Part shown: positions 35,557 through 43,988 of the stretch, one piece after another
Layout: every line of letters begins with the position of its first letter
Position numbering within the stretch: position 1 is the first letter of the stretch
Assembly: GCA_031552235.1 (NCBI GenBank)
Contig: JAVBMR010000005.1
Span: 26,709 to 90,708 of the forward strand
Direction: 5' to 3'
DNA: 64,000 nt
Origin: WRDF01 sp031552235
Lineage (GTDB): Bacteria; Bacteroidota; Bacteroidia; Bacteroidales; Rikenellaceae
The notes under the pieces: generated by a model
Database searches by the model: none
What the model saw: the letters and a program-made list of their open reading frames with translations, nothing else
Told to the model about the DNA's origin: nothing
Made by a program: the position numbers and the translations under genes

Positions 35557-36291
35557 ATGGGGCAAGATAAGATATTGTCCATCCGGCTCTCTCCGGGTGG
35601 ACTTTCTTTTTGGACTGCCGGCGCGGCTGAGGAAGAACTGGCGTTCGATCCCGCCAAGGGCCGGTCGGAGAGCTTGCGCGAAGGCATACGTGCCGCAATG
35701 GAAACGTTGGGTGCCGGTTGCCGCCTGGCTGAGGTCTGCCCCGACACCTTGCGGACGGTCGTCGTACCAGGCGAATACGCCTCTGCCGACGCTTTGGCGC
35801 AGTTGCTGAAGGCCAATAACATTACCCCCGGCGAGGCCGACGAGGTCGTATATGCCGGTGTTTCGTCCGGGATAAAAGCGGCTGTGGTTTGTGACCGTGC
35901 GGAACTTGATGTCCTGCGGGAAGCCGCTTCCGCAGCTAATGGCGCAGATGCAGGCCATGACGATGCTATTGGCATCCTTCCGTTCGCGATAGTTTCGCCG
36001 TTCTCCATGAACGGCGCCTGCCTGATCAAACACGGCGCAGGCAGGAGGCGTTCGGCAGCCGTATACCTGACTCCGGCACACGCCTACATAACCGTGTTCG
36101 AGAAGAAAAGCGGCGCGTGGCTTTATGCCGACGTCATGAAATGGTCGGCGGCGACGGATATCTTATATTATATGTCGGTACTCGACCAGCAGTTCGGACT
36201 GCGAAAAGGTAAGCTATACCTGCGCGGTCCCAGGGCTTGCGAAGCTGGCGAATTATTGCGTAAATATTTCAGGAAAACCAGATGCGAATAG
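35557..36291 (+). CDS. DUF3822 family protein
   Basis: The 244-residue protein starts at the ATG at 35557, 4 bases after the previous stop. It resembles DUF3822, a Bacteroidetes family with an actin/hexokinase-like ASKHA fold suggested by repeated beta-hairpin elements: KILSIRLSPGGLSFW at the start, TVVVPGEYASAD, and AVYLTPAHAYITVFEK. No function is established. There is no signal peptide. It overlaps the rsmD start by 10 bases, so translation of the two is probably coupled. Confidence 0.75.
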   Translation: MGQDKILSIRLSPGGLSFWTAGAAEEELAFDPAKGRSESLREGIRAAMETLGAGCRLAEVCPDTLRTVVVPGEYASADALAQLLKANNITPGEADEVVYAGVSSGIKAAVVCDRAELDVLREAASAANGADAGHDDAIGILPFAIVSPFSMNGACLIKHGAGRRRSAAVYLTPAHAYITVFEKKSGAWLYADVMKWSAATDILYYMSVLDQQFGLRKGKLYLRGPRACEAGELLRKYFRKTRCE

Positions 36292-36842
36292 TCAGCGGAA
36301 CACACAGGGGCAGGGTAATAACGCCTCCGCGCAACCTGCGGGCGCGTCCGACAACCGATTTTGCAAAGGAGAACATTTTCAACGTACTCGGCAACATGTT
36401 CGACCTCGAAGGGGTCGACGTACTCGACCTTTTTGCCGGGACGGGTTCGATTTCGTATGAATTCGCATCGCGGGGTGCGGCCAATGTGACATCGGTCGAA
36501 ATAAACGCTGTCCACTATAACTTTATATGCGAAACCGCCAAGAAGTTCGGATTCAGCAGTATACATCCGGTCAAAGCGAACGTTTTCCTTTATTTGAAAA
36601 GCGCGTCCAAGAAATTCGACATCATTTTTTCCGATGCCCCCTATGACCTTGATGGGGCGGAAGCCGTAATAGACCTTGTATTGGATAACGATTTTTTGCG
36701 AGAGGGCGGCGTTTTGGTGTTTGAGCATTCTAAGGATAAGGATCTTAGTAGTCATCCGGGATTCGTCAGAGAGCGGACATACGGGAGCGTGAGGTTCTCT
36801 TTTTTTGAGGCTGGGTCTAAAAAAACAGGGGAAAGCGCCTGA
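36282..36842 (+). CDS. rsmD: 16S rRNA (guanine966-N2)-methyltransferase RsmD
   Basis: The 186-residue enzyme uses S-adenosylmethionine to methylate G966 of 16S rRNA. It shows the diagnostic start MRIVSGTHRGRVI, RPTTDFAKENIFNVL, the SAM-binding motif VLDLFAGTGSISYEF and VTSVEIN. In motif IV the usual [DN]PPY is written DAPY (SDAPYDLDG), a substitution at the first proline of the catalytic loop. The length and the rest of the fold are normal. It is the last gene of the operon, and tRNA-Asp follows about 110 bases later under its own promoter. Confidence 0.93.
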   Translation: MRIVSGTHRGRVITPPRNLRARPTTDFAKENIFNVLGNMFDLEGVDVLDLFAGTGSISYEFASRGAANVTSVEINAVHYNFICETAKKFGFSSIHPVKANVFLYLKSASKKFDIIFSDAPYDLDGAEAVIDLVLDNDFLREGGVLVFEHSKDKDLSSHPGFVRERTYGSVRFSFFEAGSKKTGESA

Positions 36843-36857
36843 TATTTTCGCCTTTTT

Positions 36858-36888
36858 TTTGCAGGTTTGTTTTTTATTGTTACATTTG
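36858..36888 (+). promoter_or_regulatory. consensus Bacteroidetes promoter of tRNA-Asp
   Basis: TTTG (36858-36861), a 19-base spacer and TACATTTG (36881-36888) match the consensus exactly, 61 bases upstream of the tRNA. Confidence 0.65.
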
Positions 36889-36949
36889 CACACCGAAAGA
36901 GAAAAGGATAGGTTGCAGAGGGTTTCAGATCGGTATTTACATAATAAAC

Positions 36950-37026
36950 GGTGTGGTAGTTCAGCTGGTTAGAATGCCTGCCTGTCACGCAGGAGGTCGC
37001 GGGTTCGAGTCCCGTCCATACCGCCA
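36950..37026 (+). tRNA. tRNA-Asp (GUC)
   Basis: A full cloverleaf is readable: acceptor strands GGTGTGG and CCATACC (one G-U pair), a D-arm with AGCTGGTT, anticodon stem CCTGC/GCAGG around the loop with GTC, the variable loop, a T-arm with GGTTCGAGTC, discriminator G and an encoded CCA end. Confidence 0.98.
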
Positions 37027-37045
37027 ATAAGCGACGCAAATCGCA

Positions 37046-37089
37046 GCGAAGCCTCAGAAAATCAATGATTTTCTGAGGCTTCGCTTTTT
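37046..37089 (+). terminator. intrinsic terminator after tRNA-Asp
   Basis: A perfect 19-bp stem (37046-37064 with 37066-37084, core GCCTCAGAAAATCA) around a single base is followed by TTTTTC, 20 bases past the tRNA. The remaining ~215 bases before the minus-strand fimbrial gene are AT-rich and show nothing that I can assign. Confidence 0.92.
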
Positions 37090-37303
37090 CTGATATGTTT
37101 TTGTAAACGTAAAAACTATTTGCGGAATATTGTCGGGCAACATCTGTGATATGCTGCTCTTTGTTGAAGATTAAACTTCTGAATGACGTCGAAGTGTCTG
37201 TTGCTTGGAGTGTTTCTGTAATAATGTAGTATGCGGAATTAATGCTGTCATCACACGTTATTGTGAAATATAATGCCTTTAGTTGTTTTGTGAGCCCGGT
37301 TGA

Positions 37304-38722
37304 TCATTGCTGCGAAATGTTGATCCGGTGCGTCAGCCTGCCCGCCTTCAGTGTGATGTGGGCCGTTCGTACAGGCCCGACATTTTCGTCGAGGAACATG
37401 TATATGTCGGTTATCGCTCCGCCGAGGCCACTCGTAGCGCTGAGTGTGAGCCAGTCGATCACGTCGCCGCCTGCCTCGCCTTCGATCATGGCCACCTCCC
37501 AACCTTGGGTATAGTCGGTATAAACGGACAGTTTGTTGGCCGATGTGGGAGCCGATATGTCCGTGGACGTAAAGGAATAGACGGTCTGCGATACCCCGAG
37601 CATATACTGTCCGTTGAATGCCATGTTTCTGACAACACCCAGATCATACGCGAGCACCCGGATGCGGAGATTCGACGGAACGGTGTATGAGGCTATGGCA
37701 TCCGTGACGGAACTATATCCCGGGCCTTCAGCTGCCGTTACGGCCACCGCATACAGGAAATTGCGGAGCAGGGGCATGTAGTTTCCTGCGGCGTCGCAGA
37801 AATCGACCCGGTAGAAATAATTCTCCCCGGCGAATTCCCCTTCAAGGACCAGGCAGGCTGCCTGGCTGCGTGAGGTTTCGACGGCATCCGAAGCCGCGGC
37901 CGATTCAAAGGTGTAGATCCGGCGGTTGAATGGATTCACGCCGGCGGCAGGATATATCAGGTAGCTTCCTGTCTGTTTTCCCGGATCGGCAGGCAGGTTG
38001 GGCACCGATGGTACGGCAGGAACGATATGGCCCTGCGCGTCCCATAATGGGGCGATGCGTCCGACCGTGTTGTAGTTGCACAGGTATATATTGGTCAGCG
38101 TAAAGTCGGGCGTATCGACCCGGACATCCACCGCCGCAACCATGCGCACCATATCCACGCCGGAAACGGTCATTTGGTCGGTTACCTGGACGACCCCGGT
38201 TTCGCCGAGCATGGGGAAAGGAACGTAACTGTCCTCTCCCGTATCCCACGGCCCTGCGTCGCTAAACTGCAGCAGGCTCAGAACCGACACCTTGCTGCTT
38301 CCCTCGGTTATCGACCCGGCATCGATCAGGCCGTCGACCACCGCGTGTGCGTTGGCCACAAATACCAGGTCGTAATTCGCTCCGGCAACGAGTTCGACAT
38401 CGAAAACGGCGTTGTACTGTGTTCCGGAACCTTCGTTGGAAATGCCTGTGCCCTGCCTGTAATATTCGAATGTCTGGTTGCCGCTGCCGTCGTCCCTGAA
38501 CGCGAGCACGTCGATTTCCCGCACTTCGTTTTCCTTGCTGCCGTCCATGGCCCGTGTGGCCGGAATATTCTGGCCGGATATGTTCAATATGACTTTCACG
38601 ACAGTTTCTTCGCCACCGACAGGGGGCTTAGGCCCGTTCTTATCTTTAGAGCAACCCGCAACTGCCGACACCAGGGCCAGCGCAAGCAGGGCTTTCGATA
38701 TTGTTTCAAAATAGCGTTTCAT
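37304..38722 (-). CDS. fimbrial accessory/minor subunit lipoprotein (fimbrillin family)
   Basis: The 472-residue lipoprotein has its lipobox at LVSAVAGC (Cys24) and a fimbrillin-like strand order: VVKVILNISG, an Arg-Ala site at Arg57 (PATRAMDG), then REIDVLAFRDDG. The C-terminal ~100 residues (YMLGVSQTVYSFTS through RLTHRINISQQ) form a BACON-like beta domain. It is the last gene of the minus-strand operon and a clear paralogue of the plus-strand gene at 50060-51520, sharing NLPADPG, FNGQYMLGVSQT and the end of the BACON-like part. By position it resembles the accessory tip proteins (FimD/E or Mfa4/5 type) of type V pili. Nine bases separate it from the upstream tip gene. Confidence 0.8.
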   Translation of the reverse strand: MKRYFETISKALLALALVSAVAGCSKDKNGPKPPVGGEETVVKVILNISGQNIPATRAMDGSKENEVREIDVLAFRDDGSGNQTFEYYRQGTGISNEGSGTQYNAVFDVELVAGANYDLVFVANAHAVVDGLIDAGSITEGSSKVSVLSLLQFSDAGPWDTGEDSYVPFPMLGETGVVQVTDQMTVSGVDMVRMVAAVDVRVDTPDFTLTNIYLCNYNTVGRIAPLWDAQGHIVPAVPSVPNLPADPGKQTGSYLIYPAAGVNPFNRRIYTFESAAASDAVETSRSQAACLVLEGEFAGENYFYRVDFCDAAGNYMPLLRNFLYAVAVTAAEGPGYSSVTDAIASYTVPSNLRIRVLAYDLGVVRNMAFNGQYMLGVSQTVYSFTSTDISAPTSANKLSVYTDYTQGWEVAMIEGEAGGDVIDWLTLSATSGLGGAITDIYMFLDENVGPVRTAHITLKAGRLTHRINISQQ

Positions 38723-38731
38723 ATCCGTATG

Positions 38732-41404
38732 TTATTGAGGATTTTCGGCGACGCACCTGATGGCATAGGCATCGGCGTGATTGAATAAGCTGCTCGTGCT
38801 GTACGAAACTGATGTCGAGGTGAAACTCAGGCGCGGGCTTTGGCTGGACGTCGATTCGGTGCTCCAATAGTAGCCGTTGCCGGTTTGGACCAGAGTCCCG
38901 CCGCTGTTCCTGGCACCAGTCACGGGATAGAACCCGCCTACGGAAAGATTGGTGCGTCCGTTGCTGCCGTTCCACGGAAAGGTTGTGGTATTCAGGTTTT
39001 GCCACAAGGTATACACCGGGACTTTGTACCCTGGCGGACACGGGTCGTAAATCTCTTTGACCGGAAGGCTCCCTGCCCACGATAAGGTCCTCGCGTTAAA
39101 AGCGCCGGTAAAAAAACCTAAAGGATTCCGCACGGAATTGGTAATCTCCGTAACAGGCGCGTTGATGTTGCCTGCGATTTGCGAGATCGCCGGCTGGTTG
39201 GGTGTCGCGTTCTGGTTGTACCACGTGTTTGCAGCAGAGGGGAACGGGTCTTTGCGCCCCCATTGGTAAAGGAGCCCGCCGACCCCAGGGCTGCCGGGAA
39301 CATTGCTCAGTGCGCCAAGGTTGCGGTCGAGCCAGTTGCCCGAAGGCTGGTAGCCCGTCACCCAGATATGCCAGCTCCAGCGTATGACGCCGCCGGTGGT
39401 TACTGCCACTACAGCGTTGCCCTGGCTGCTGCCCTGGCGGACGAGCAGGTATCCTGATGTGCCGTCGCCGGCAGGGATAACTGACATTACCGCACCCTGC
39501 GGCGAGAGTCCCGACGGTGAATCGGTCCAGACGAAACTGGCCCCAAGCACGTCGAACGTGCCTATCTGCTGGCCGATAACAGCCGTTCCAGTCACTGAAG
39601 GCTCGTTCGCCCTCGCGACAGGTATCAGGATGGGGTAGGATCCTGGCGCCATCATATAGCAGTTCGACTGCCCTTCGATTACGCCCGAAGCCAGCCATAT
39701 TTTCACATCGACGTCGGGACAGACGCCGTCGGCATCGCTGAAGGTAAGCACGGCGGTGTCGGCGGTTTTCTGCGGATTGCCCGCAAGCATGGCATCTTCG
39801 TCGTCATAAGTGGTAAAGAGGACGTGTTCATTGTCGGCGTGGCCGCCGGAAGTGGTCAGCAGTTCGGTCAGCCCGCCCTGGGTGTTTGTCCCGGGCTTAA
39901 CCCGCACCGTCCACCCGAAGTTCGAGCTGGCGTCGACGAAGTACTGGTTGCCGTTCATGATGTAGATCGAAGCCCAGCCGTAAATGAGCCATGGATCTTT
40001 GCTTTGGTTGACCTTGACGACATATTGCATGTTTCCCGCTATTACCGTGAATTGCGCCGCACGGTCGATGCCTGTGGCGTTGCCAGTGCCGCTTATCTGT
40101 ATGTTGCGCTCCATCGAGCCGTTTGCACCCGCATTATTGGCGACCGTGAGCCATCCGCCCGCTCCGGAGGTGTAAACCACGGGGCCGATGAAAATGCCGG
40201 CCGGCAGGCCCGTGTCTGCCCCGGTATAATCTGTCGTAAGATCCATGCCGGCCGAAAAAGCCTCGTTGCCCGCGTTGAGTTTGTCACGGCTCAGAACCAG
40301 GTTATGCTGTCCGTCGAATATGACGCTGTTTTGGGCAAGGTTCCATGGAGTGATCTCGGCATCGACGACCGCAGTCCCGAAGAATGCGTCGTCCGGCGTG
40401 GTAGCGCCCTTGCCCGTGAATTCACGCACCGCGATGTTGTATACGTGGTTGCGCAGGATGTCCTGCGAAACGTATCCCGAGGGTGTTTGCGGCGTTCTGA
40501 GGTCTATGCGGTAGTAGCTTGTCTCTCCCGATGCCGAAGGATTTCCTCCTGCATCGTAATTGCCTCCGATAATCAGGCAGGTCGCCTGTTCCCTGTCCTG
40601 CACCCCTTCCGCCTCGAACGTATAGAGGCTTTGCCTCAACGCTCCCGAGCCGGGGACGGTGTAAACAAGCGACGGTTCAAGGGTAGTGGGGTCGTCGGTG
40701 GTTCCGGGATAGAATGGCGGGACCCTGGCTGCCGTGACCGTTTGGTTCGCCGCGTCCCAGTCGGCGTCGTCATAGGCGGCGTAACCCGCCGTCTTGCGGT
40801 TGTAGATCATCACTTGTGTCATCACGAAATTCTCTGCCGCCGCCGGAGCGAGGCTCACGTCGAGGCGGGCCAGCATGCGCAACAGGCCGTAAGGCCCCAA
40901 TGCGGTCGTTGAAGAGGTTATCGTTACCGGAGCGGTTTTGACATACATCGGTATGGGGGCGAATTCTGTGGCGCCATTATTTTTGGCGGGCCATTCCGCC
41001 TGGCTGGTCACGACGATCTTTTGCAGGGCGTCGGAGAGATTGTCCTGTTGCGTGATCCCCGAAGCGGTATAAGCCGCCGAAGCATTGGCGAGTATGACAA
41101 AAACCTGGGGCGAGTCGAGCTTCTTGACCGTCGATGTGAACGAACCGGCGGAGGAGTTGTAGCTGCCGGGAACATGGTATGAGAAACGGTAGCCGTCGCC
41201 CTGCTGCACGAAGGCCAACAGGTCGATCGAACCGATGAAGTTTTCATCCTGGTCGGAAAGCGCCCTTGCCGGCGACATGCCCGTTCCCGGAAACTCCACC
41301 TTGAACCTGATAATGGTTTCCCCTGGTTTCCCGGCGGAAGGCGTGATATCGCGCACACACGAAATCATGGACAAAAACGAGATCAATATAAGAATGTTTT
41401 TCAT
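38732..41404 (-). CDS. fimbrial tip-like lipoprotein with C-terminal FISUMP domain
   Basis: The 890-residue product starts at 41404 (MKNILILISFLSMISC), Cys16 being the lipidation site. The N-terminal half is fimbrillin-like (Arg-Ala site at Arg47, then SIDLLAFVQQGDGYRFSY), the middle has BACON-like repeats (VSGTGNATG-type segment, YVVKVNQSKDP), and the C-terminal ~200 residues are a Fibrobacter-succinogenes-major-type (FISUMP) lectin-like domain: LYQWGRKDPFP, EIYDPCPPGYKVPV, GFYPVTGAR, YYWSTES and AYAIRCV. This multi-domain layout suits the pilus tip adhesin. It is paralogous to the plus-strand gene at 47382-50060 with high identity, including at DNA level in the C-terminal half. It follows the Mfa2-like gene by 10 bases. 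Confidence 0.82.
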   Translation of the reverse strand: MKNILILISFLSMISCVRDITPSAGKPGETIIRFKVEFPGTGMSPARALSDQDENFIGSIDLLAFVQQGDGYRFSYHVPGSYNSSAGSFTSTVKKLDSPQVFVILANASAAYTASGITQQDNLSDALQKIVVTSQAEWPAKNNGATEFAPIPMYVKTAPVTITSSTTALGPYGLLRMLARLDVSLAPAAAENFVMTQVMIYNRKTAGYAAYDDADWDAANQTVTAARVPPFYPGTTDDPTTLEPSLVYTVPGSGALRQSLYTFEAEGVQDREQATCLIIGGNYDAGGNPSASGETSYYRIDLRTPQTPSGYVSQDILRNHVYNIAVREFTGKGATTPDDAFFGTAVVDAEITPWNLAQNSVIFDGQHNLVLSRDKLNAGNEAFSAGMDLTTDYTGADTGLPAGIFIGPVVYTSGAGGWLTVANNAGANGSMERNIQISGTGNATGIDRAAQFTVIAGNMQYVVKVNQSKDPWLIYGWASIYIMNGNQYFVDASSNFGWTVRVKPGTNTQGGLTELLTTSGGHADNEHVLFTTYDDEDAMLAGNPQKTADTAVLTFSDADGVCPDVDVKIWLASGVIEGQSNCYMMAPGSYPILIPVARANEPSVTGTAVIGQQIGTFDVLGASFVWTDSPSGLSPQGAVMSVIPAGDGTSGYLLVRQGSSQGNAVVAVTTGGVIRWSWHIWVTGYQPSGNWLDRNLGALSNVPGSPGVGGLLYQWGRKDPFPSAANTWYNQNATPNQPAISQIAGNINAPVTEITNSVRNPLGFFTGAFNARTLSWAGSLPVKEIYDPCPPGYKVPVYTLWQNLNTTTFPWNGSNGRTNLSVGGFYPVTGARNSGGTLVQTGNGYYWSTESTSSQSPRLSFTSTSVSYSTSSLFNHADAYAIRCVAENPQ

Positions 41405-41414
41405 GGCTTTCCTG

Positions 41415-42296
41415 TTAGAAAATAGGCGTGGTGTCGACATAATCCCAGTCGGGCATGGAAACGGTCACGGATGTTTCCATAAACCGCAACATGATGCGTA
41501 TCGTTTCGCCGCCTCCGTCCTGAATGACGAGGCCGGGATAGAACTCCGCTATATAGTCCTGCAGCGACAGGGTATGGCTTACCGTGCCGGTCGGATTCGT
41601 GACGGACACCTGTATCGGGTTGGCATTTAGGAATTCGGGGGTGTAAAAACGCGAGAGGTAGGCCACGCCTTGCGGAGTGCCCACCGCGTGTCCCTGTTGC
41701 AGCATGCTTTTTGGCGGTGCGGCCAGCGGTTCCATATCGAAATAATAGCCGGGCGTAAGTTCCGACAGTCCGACGGAAGGTGCGGCAAGCCCTTGTACGT
41801 AGACTTCGACGATCTTGTGCCGGTTGGTAAAGTCCATTACCCCGGAAACGGTTTCCGCTTCCGGGACGGTCAGCACGTATCCGGCCGGGCCGTTGACTCC
41901 GGGGGAATGGTAAAGCGAATCGCCGGTTTGTATGCCGGAATAGAAGATGTATGACTCTTCCATCGTGAATCCTTCCGTGTCCTCCACTCCCGTATTGGTG
42001 CCTGCGTTGCCCCAGCCAATGATGTCGTAGATACCTGCGGGAAGGTCGAGCGTCGTCCCGTGGAAAACATCGAGGGCCGTTTGGGGCATTTCGACCGTGC
42101 GCAGGAATTCTCCTCCCGACCGGTATATATAGAGGTTCACCTTGCCGATGCGGTCGCCGAACACGTCCTGCCCGTCCTCGATGTAGCGGAATGTAATGGT
42201 GACATTACCGGCCGGCGGACACGGGCCGACGTCCTCTCTGACACATCCGGAGCACAGGATGCCGGCAAAAAGCAATATATATGCTGCAAGTTTCAC
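41415..42296 (-). CDS. FimB/Mfa2 family fimbrial anchor lipoprotein
   Basis: The 293-residue protein has the family hallmark at its N-terminus: a lipobox (LLFAGILCSGC, Cys18) followed by the second cysteine in CVREDVGPCPP and the strand NVTITFRYI. The KVNLYIYRSGGEFLRTVE strand and PAGIYDIIGWGN are typical of Mfa2. In type V pili this protein anchors the fimbria in the outer membrane and terminates assembly at the base. It is second in the minus-strand operon, after a ~134-base spacer with a hairpin downstream of the fimbrillin gene. Confidence 0.88.
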   Translation of the reverse strand: MKLAAYILLFAGILCSGCVREDVGPCPPAGNVTITFRYIEDGQDVFGDRIGKVNLYIYRSGGEFLRTVEMPQTALDVFHGTTLDLPAGIYDIIGWGNAGTNTGVEDTEGFTMEESYIFYSGIQTGDSLYHSPGVNGPAGYVLTVPEAETVSGVMDFTNRHKIVEVYVQGLAAPSVGLSELTPGYYFDMEPLAAPPKSMLQQGHAVGTPQGVAYLSRFYTPEFLNANPIQVSVTNPTGTVSHTLSLQDYIAEFYPGLVIQDGGGETIRIMLRFMETSVTVSMPDWDYVDTTPIF

Positions 42297-42351
42297 GGTT
42301 GATAGGATTAATCGGTTGTATTTGTGTACGGGCTGGTGCGCGGCCGGGCAA

Positions 42352-42380
42352 CTCCGCTCCCGTCACAGACGGGAACGGAG
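42352..42380 (-). promoter_or_regulatory. hairpin between fimbrillin and Mfa2-like genes (minus-strand operon)
   Basis: CTCCGCTCCCGT (42352-42363) and ACGGGAACGGAG (42369-42380) pair with a 2-base mismatch and a 5-base loop. It has no T run, so it fits a 3'-end stabiliser or processing site that raises the fimbrillin share of the operon mRNA. Confidence 0.5.
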
Positions 42381-42430
42381 ATTACATGCAGGGTTGGCTG
42401 TTGCCGCCCCCGAATAATGATTGTGAACGG

Positions 42431-43537
42431 TTAGAACCCGGGCTGGACTCCGTCTTCGAAGGTCCAGTCGATAAGGTTGACGGTGACTTCGACGTCCAGC
42501 GTTTCCAGTTCCGGCTGCTCGGTAAGATCGTCGGCGGTAAACGCTATGTTGGCAATGCGGTAGATTTTGCCGCGTTCGAAGGCTGTGATCAGTGCGCCGC
42601 CGCCCGTGCGGAAAGTCTTCACGGTCAGGAACTGCGGATTCTGGAAGCCTGTGATGTCGTCGAGCCTGATAACGATATGCGGAACAAGGCCGGCGAAAAC
42701 ATTATACGACCATATGTCGCCTGCCGTTGCCGGTGTATAGGCATTTGTTCCGCCGTCCAGCGTCCCTATGCCTGCGATGTTGTAATCGAAATACATGCCG
42801 TTGTCCGCGGTCGGATATCCGGCGGTGCCTGCCAGGTAGGCGGCGGGGTCGGAGCCGTTGTCTTTAAATCCGGAGGCATTGCGCATGGCGTTGAGGTAGT
42901 GCTGGCTGTCGTACTTGTTGATGAATATGCCTTCGACTATCCAGGTGCCAGCAATATCGATACCGCCGGTGATGGCGCTTATCTCGATCCTCGACGCCAG
43001 CGGGCTCACGTTGATATTCGCTGTGGCGAAAGTCGCGGGAGCTACTGGAGGTGTGATCGGACTGCTGCCGTATATCGTAGCGGCAGTTATGCCGCCGGAA
43101 CCGTCGTATTGGCTGTTAAGCGATATGACGGTCTGCTCTACGACGCTGTATGCGCCGGAAGTCGGCAGCGTTATGCCTGCCGGGATGTTGCCGGGAAGGT
43201 AGACGGAAAGCGTATTGGCGGGAACCGTGATAATGACGCCGTCCTGGAGCGTCTCGATGCCTACGGAAGTGGCGGTCAGCGCCGCATTGTCGTTTGTTAC
43301 GCTCAGGCGGCCGGTTATTTGTCCCGAACCGGACACGAAATAGAGGTAGCCGCTGTTGAAAACCAGCGTGGGATCGGACACTCCGGGAGAGATGGATCTT
43401 GCAGGAACCTTGTTGATCTTTACGAATACGCCTTCTGCTGCGTTTCCCGGAGCCTCGTCGTTCGATTTGTTGCAGCTAAAAAGTACCGCCGATATAACAG
43501 GTAGCGCGGCAAACAGGAATGCTAATCTTCTTTTCAT
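42431..43537 (-). CDS. fimbrillin, probable major subunit of the minus-strand operon
   Basis: The 368-residue lipoprotein has its lipobox at SAVLFSC (Cys22) and a fimbrillin-type N-terminal strand followed by an Arg-Ser site at Arg47 (KVPARSISPG). The C-terminus ends with LDVEVTVNLIDWTFEDGVQPGF, matching the beta-strand end seen in FimA/Mfa1-type proteins (V-x-V-x-W). As the first gene of the operon with the Mfa2-like anchor next, it is the likely stalk subunit. No consensus -7 element is found directly upstream, so expression may need an activator such as the divergent AraC protein. It is smaller than the partner fimbrillin in the plus-strand operon and only weakly similar. Confidence 0.78.
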   Translation of the reverse strand: MKRRLAFLFAALPVISAVLFSCNKSNDEAPGNAAEGVFVKINKVPARSISPGVSDPTLVFNSGYLYFVSGSGQITGRLSVTNDNAALTATSVGIETLQDGVIITVPANTLSVYLPGNIPAGITLPTSGAYSVVEQTVISLNSQYDGSGGITAATIYGSSPITPPVAPATFATANINVSPLASRIEISAITGGIDIAGTWIVEGIFINKYDSQHYLNAMRNASGFKDNGSDPAAYLAGTAGYPTADNGMYFDYNIAGIGTLDGGTNAYTPATAGDIWSYNVFAGLVPHIVIRLDDITGFQNPQFLTVKTFRTGGGALITAFERGKIYRIANIAFTADDLTEQPELETLDVEVTVNLIDWTFEDGVQPGF

Positions 43538-43677
43538 AATTATTAGATTTTAATTATATAAAATAGGTGATATAGATATATATTATTGCGTGACAGCGTA
43601 TTCAAAATGCATGCCGAATAATATGTTCCTTGAAATTTTCCGGGAATGACGGCAGCCGCTGCACATGAAATAAAATT

Positions 43678-43709
43678 ATTGCGGCCCACGTTATAATGTG
43701 GGCCGCAAT
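43678..43709. promoter_or_regulatory. perfect hairpin in the fimbrillin/araC divergent spacer
   Basis: ATTGCGGCCCAC (43678-43689) and GTGGGCCGCAAT (43698-43709) form a perfect 12-bp stem with an 8-base loop in the 451-base spacer between the minus-strand fimbrillin gene and the AraC gene. On the minus strand a moderately U-rich stretch follows, so it could act as an attenuator in the leader of the fimbrillin operon. Apart from the box listed next, the spacer is AT-rich. Confidence 0.5.
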
Positions 43710-43784
43710 CGGCAATCTTATAGCAGGTTGCAGGACAATATTTTATATTAAGGCGTGGTATTTAATAGTATCGGAATATACAAA

Positions 43785-43833
43785 AACGGTAAGGAAATAT
43801 AAAAAACAGTCAGCTGTATATCCGTTATATTTG
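43785..43833 (+). promoter_or_regulatory. shared operator/promoter box upstream of the AraC gene
   Basis: This 49-bp stretch matches 44885-44934 at most positions: AACGGTA, then an AAAT-x-TAAAAAA core, AG-x-x-AGCTG, and CCGTTATATTTG. TATATTTG (43826-43833) is a perfect -7 element but no -33 TTTG is present, as is common at activator-dependent promoters. AACGG and CCGTT at its ends are inverted. It is a candidate binding site for the AraC-family protein, implying autoregulation. Confidence 0.6.
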
Positions 43834-43988
43834 CAGTTTTTAAAAAACGGGAGACGACCTCTTGTGGTGGAAATAATAAATAGATGCCTTTATTTGTCCG
43901 GACAACACGTCGGTTATTTTCCCGGAATCCGGCATGCCGCTGCGGCTCGCCCGAAAAACAAATCTTAATTATAAAAGAGAAATTTAAA

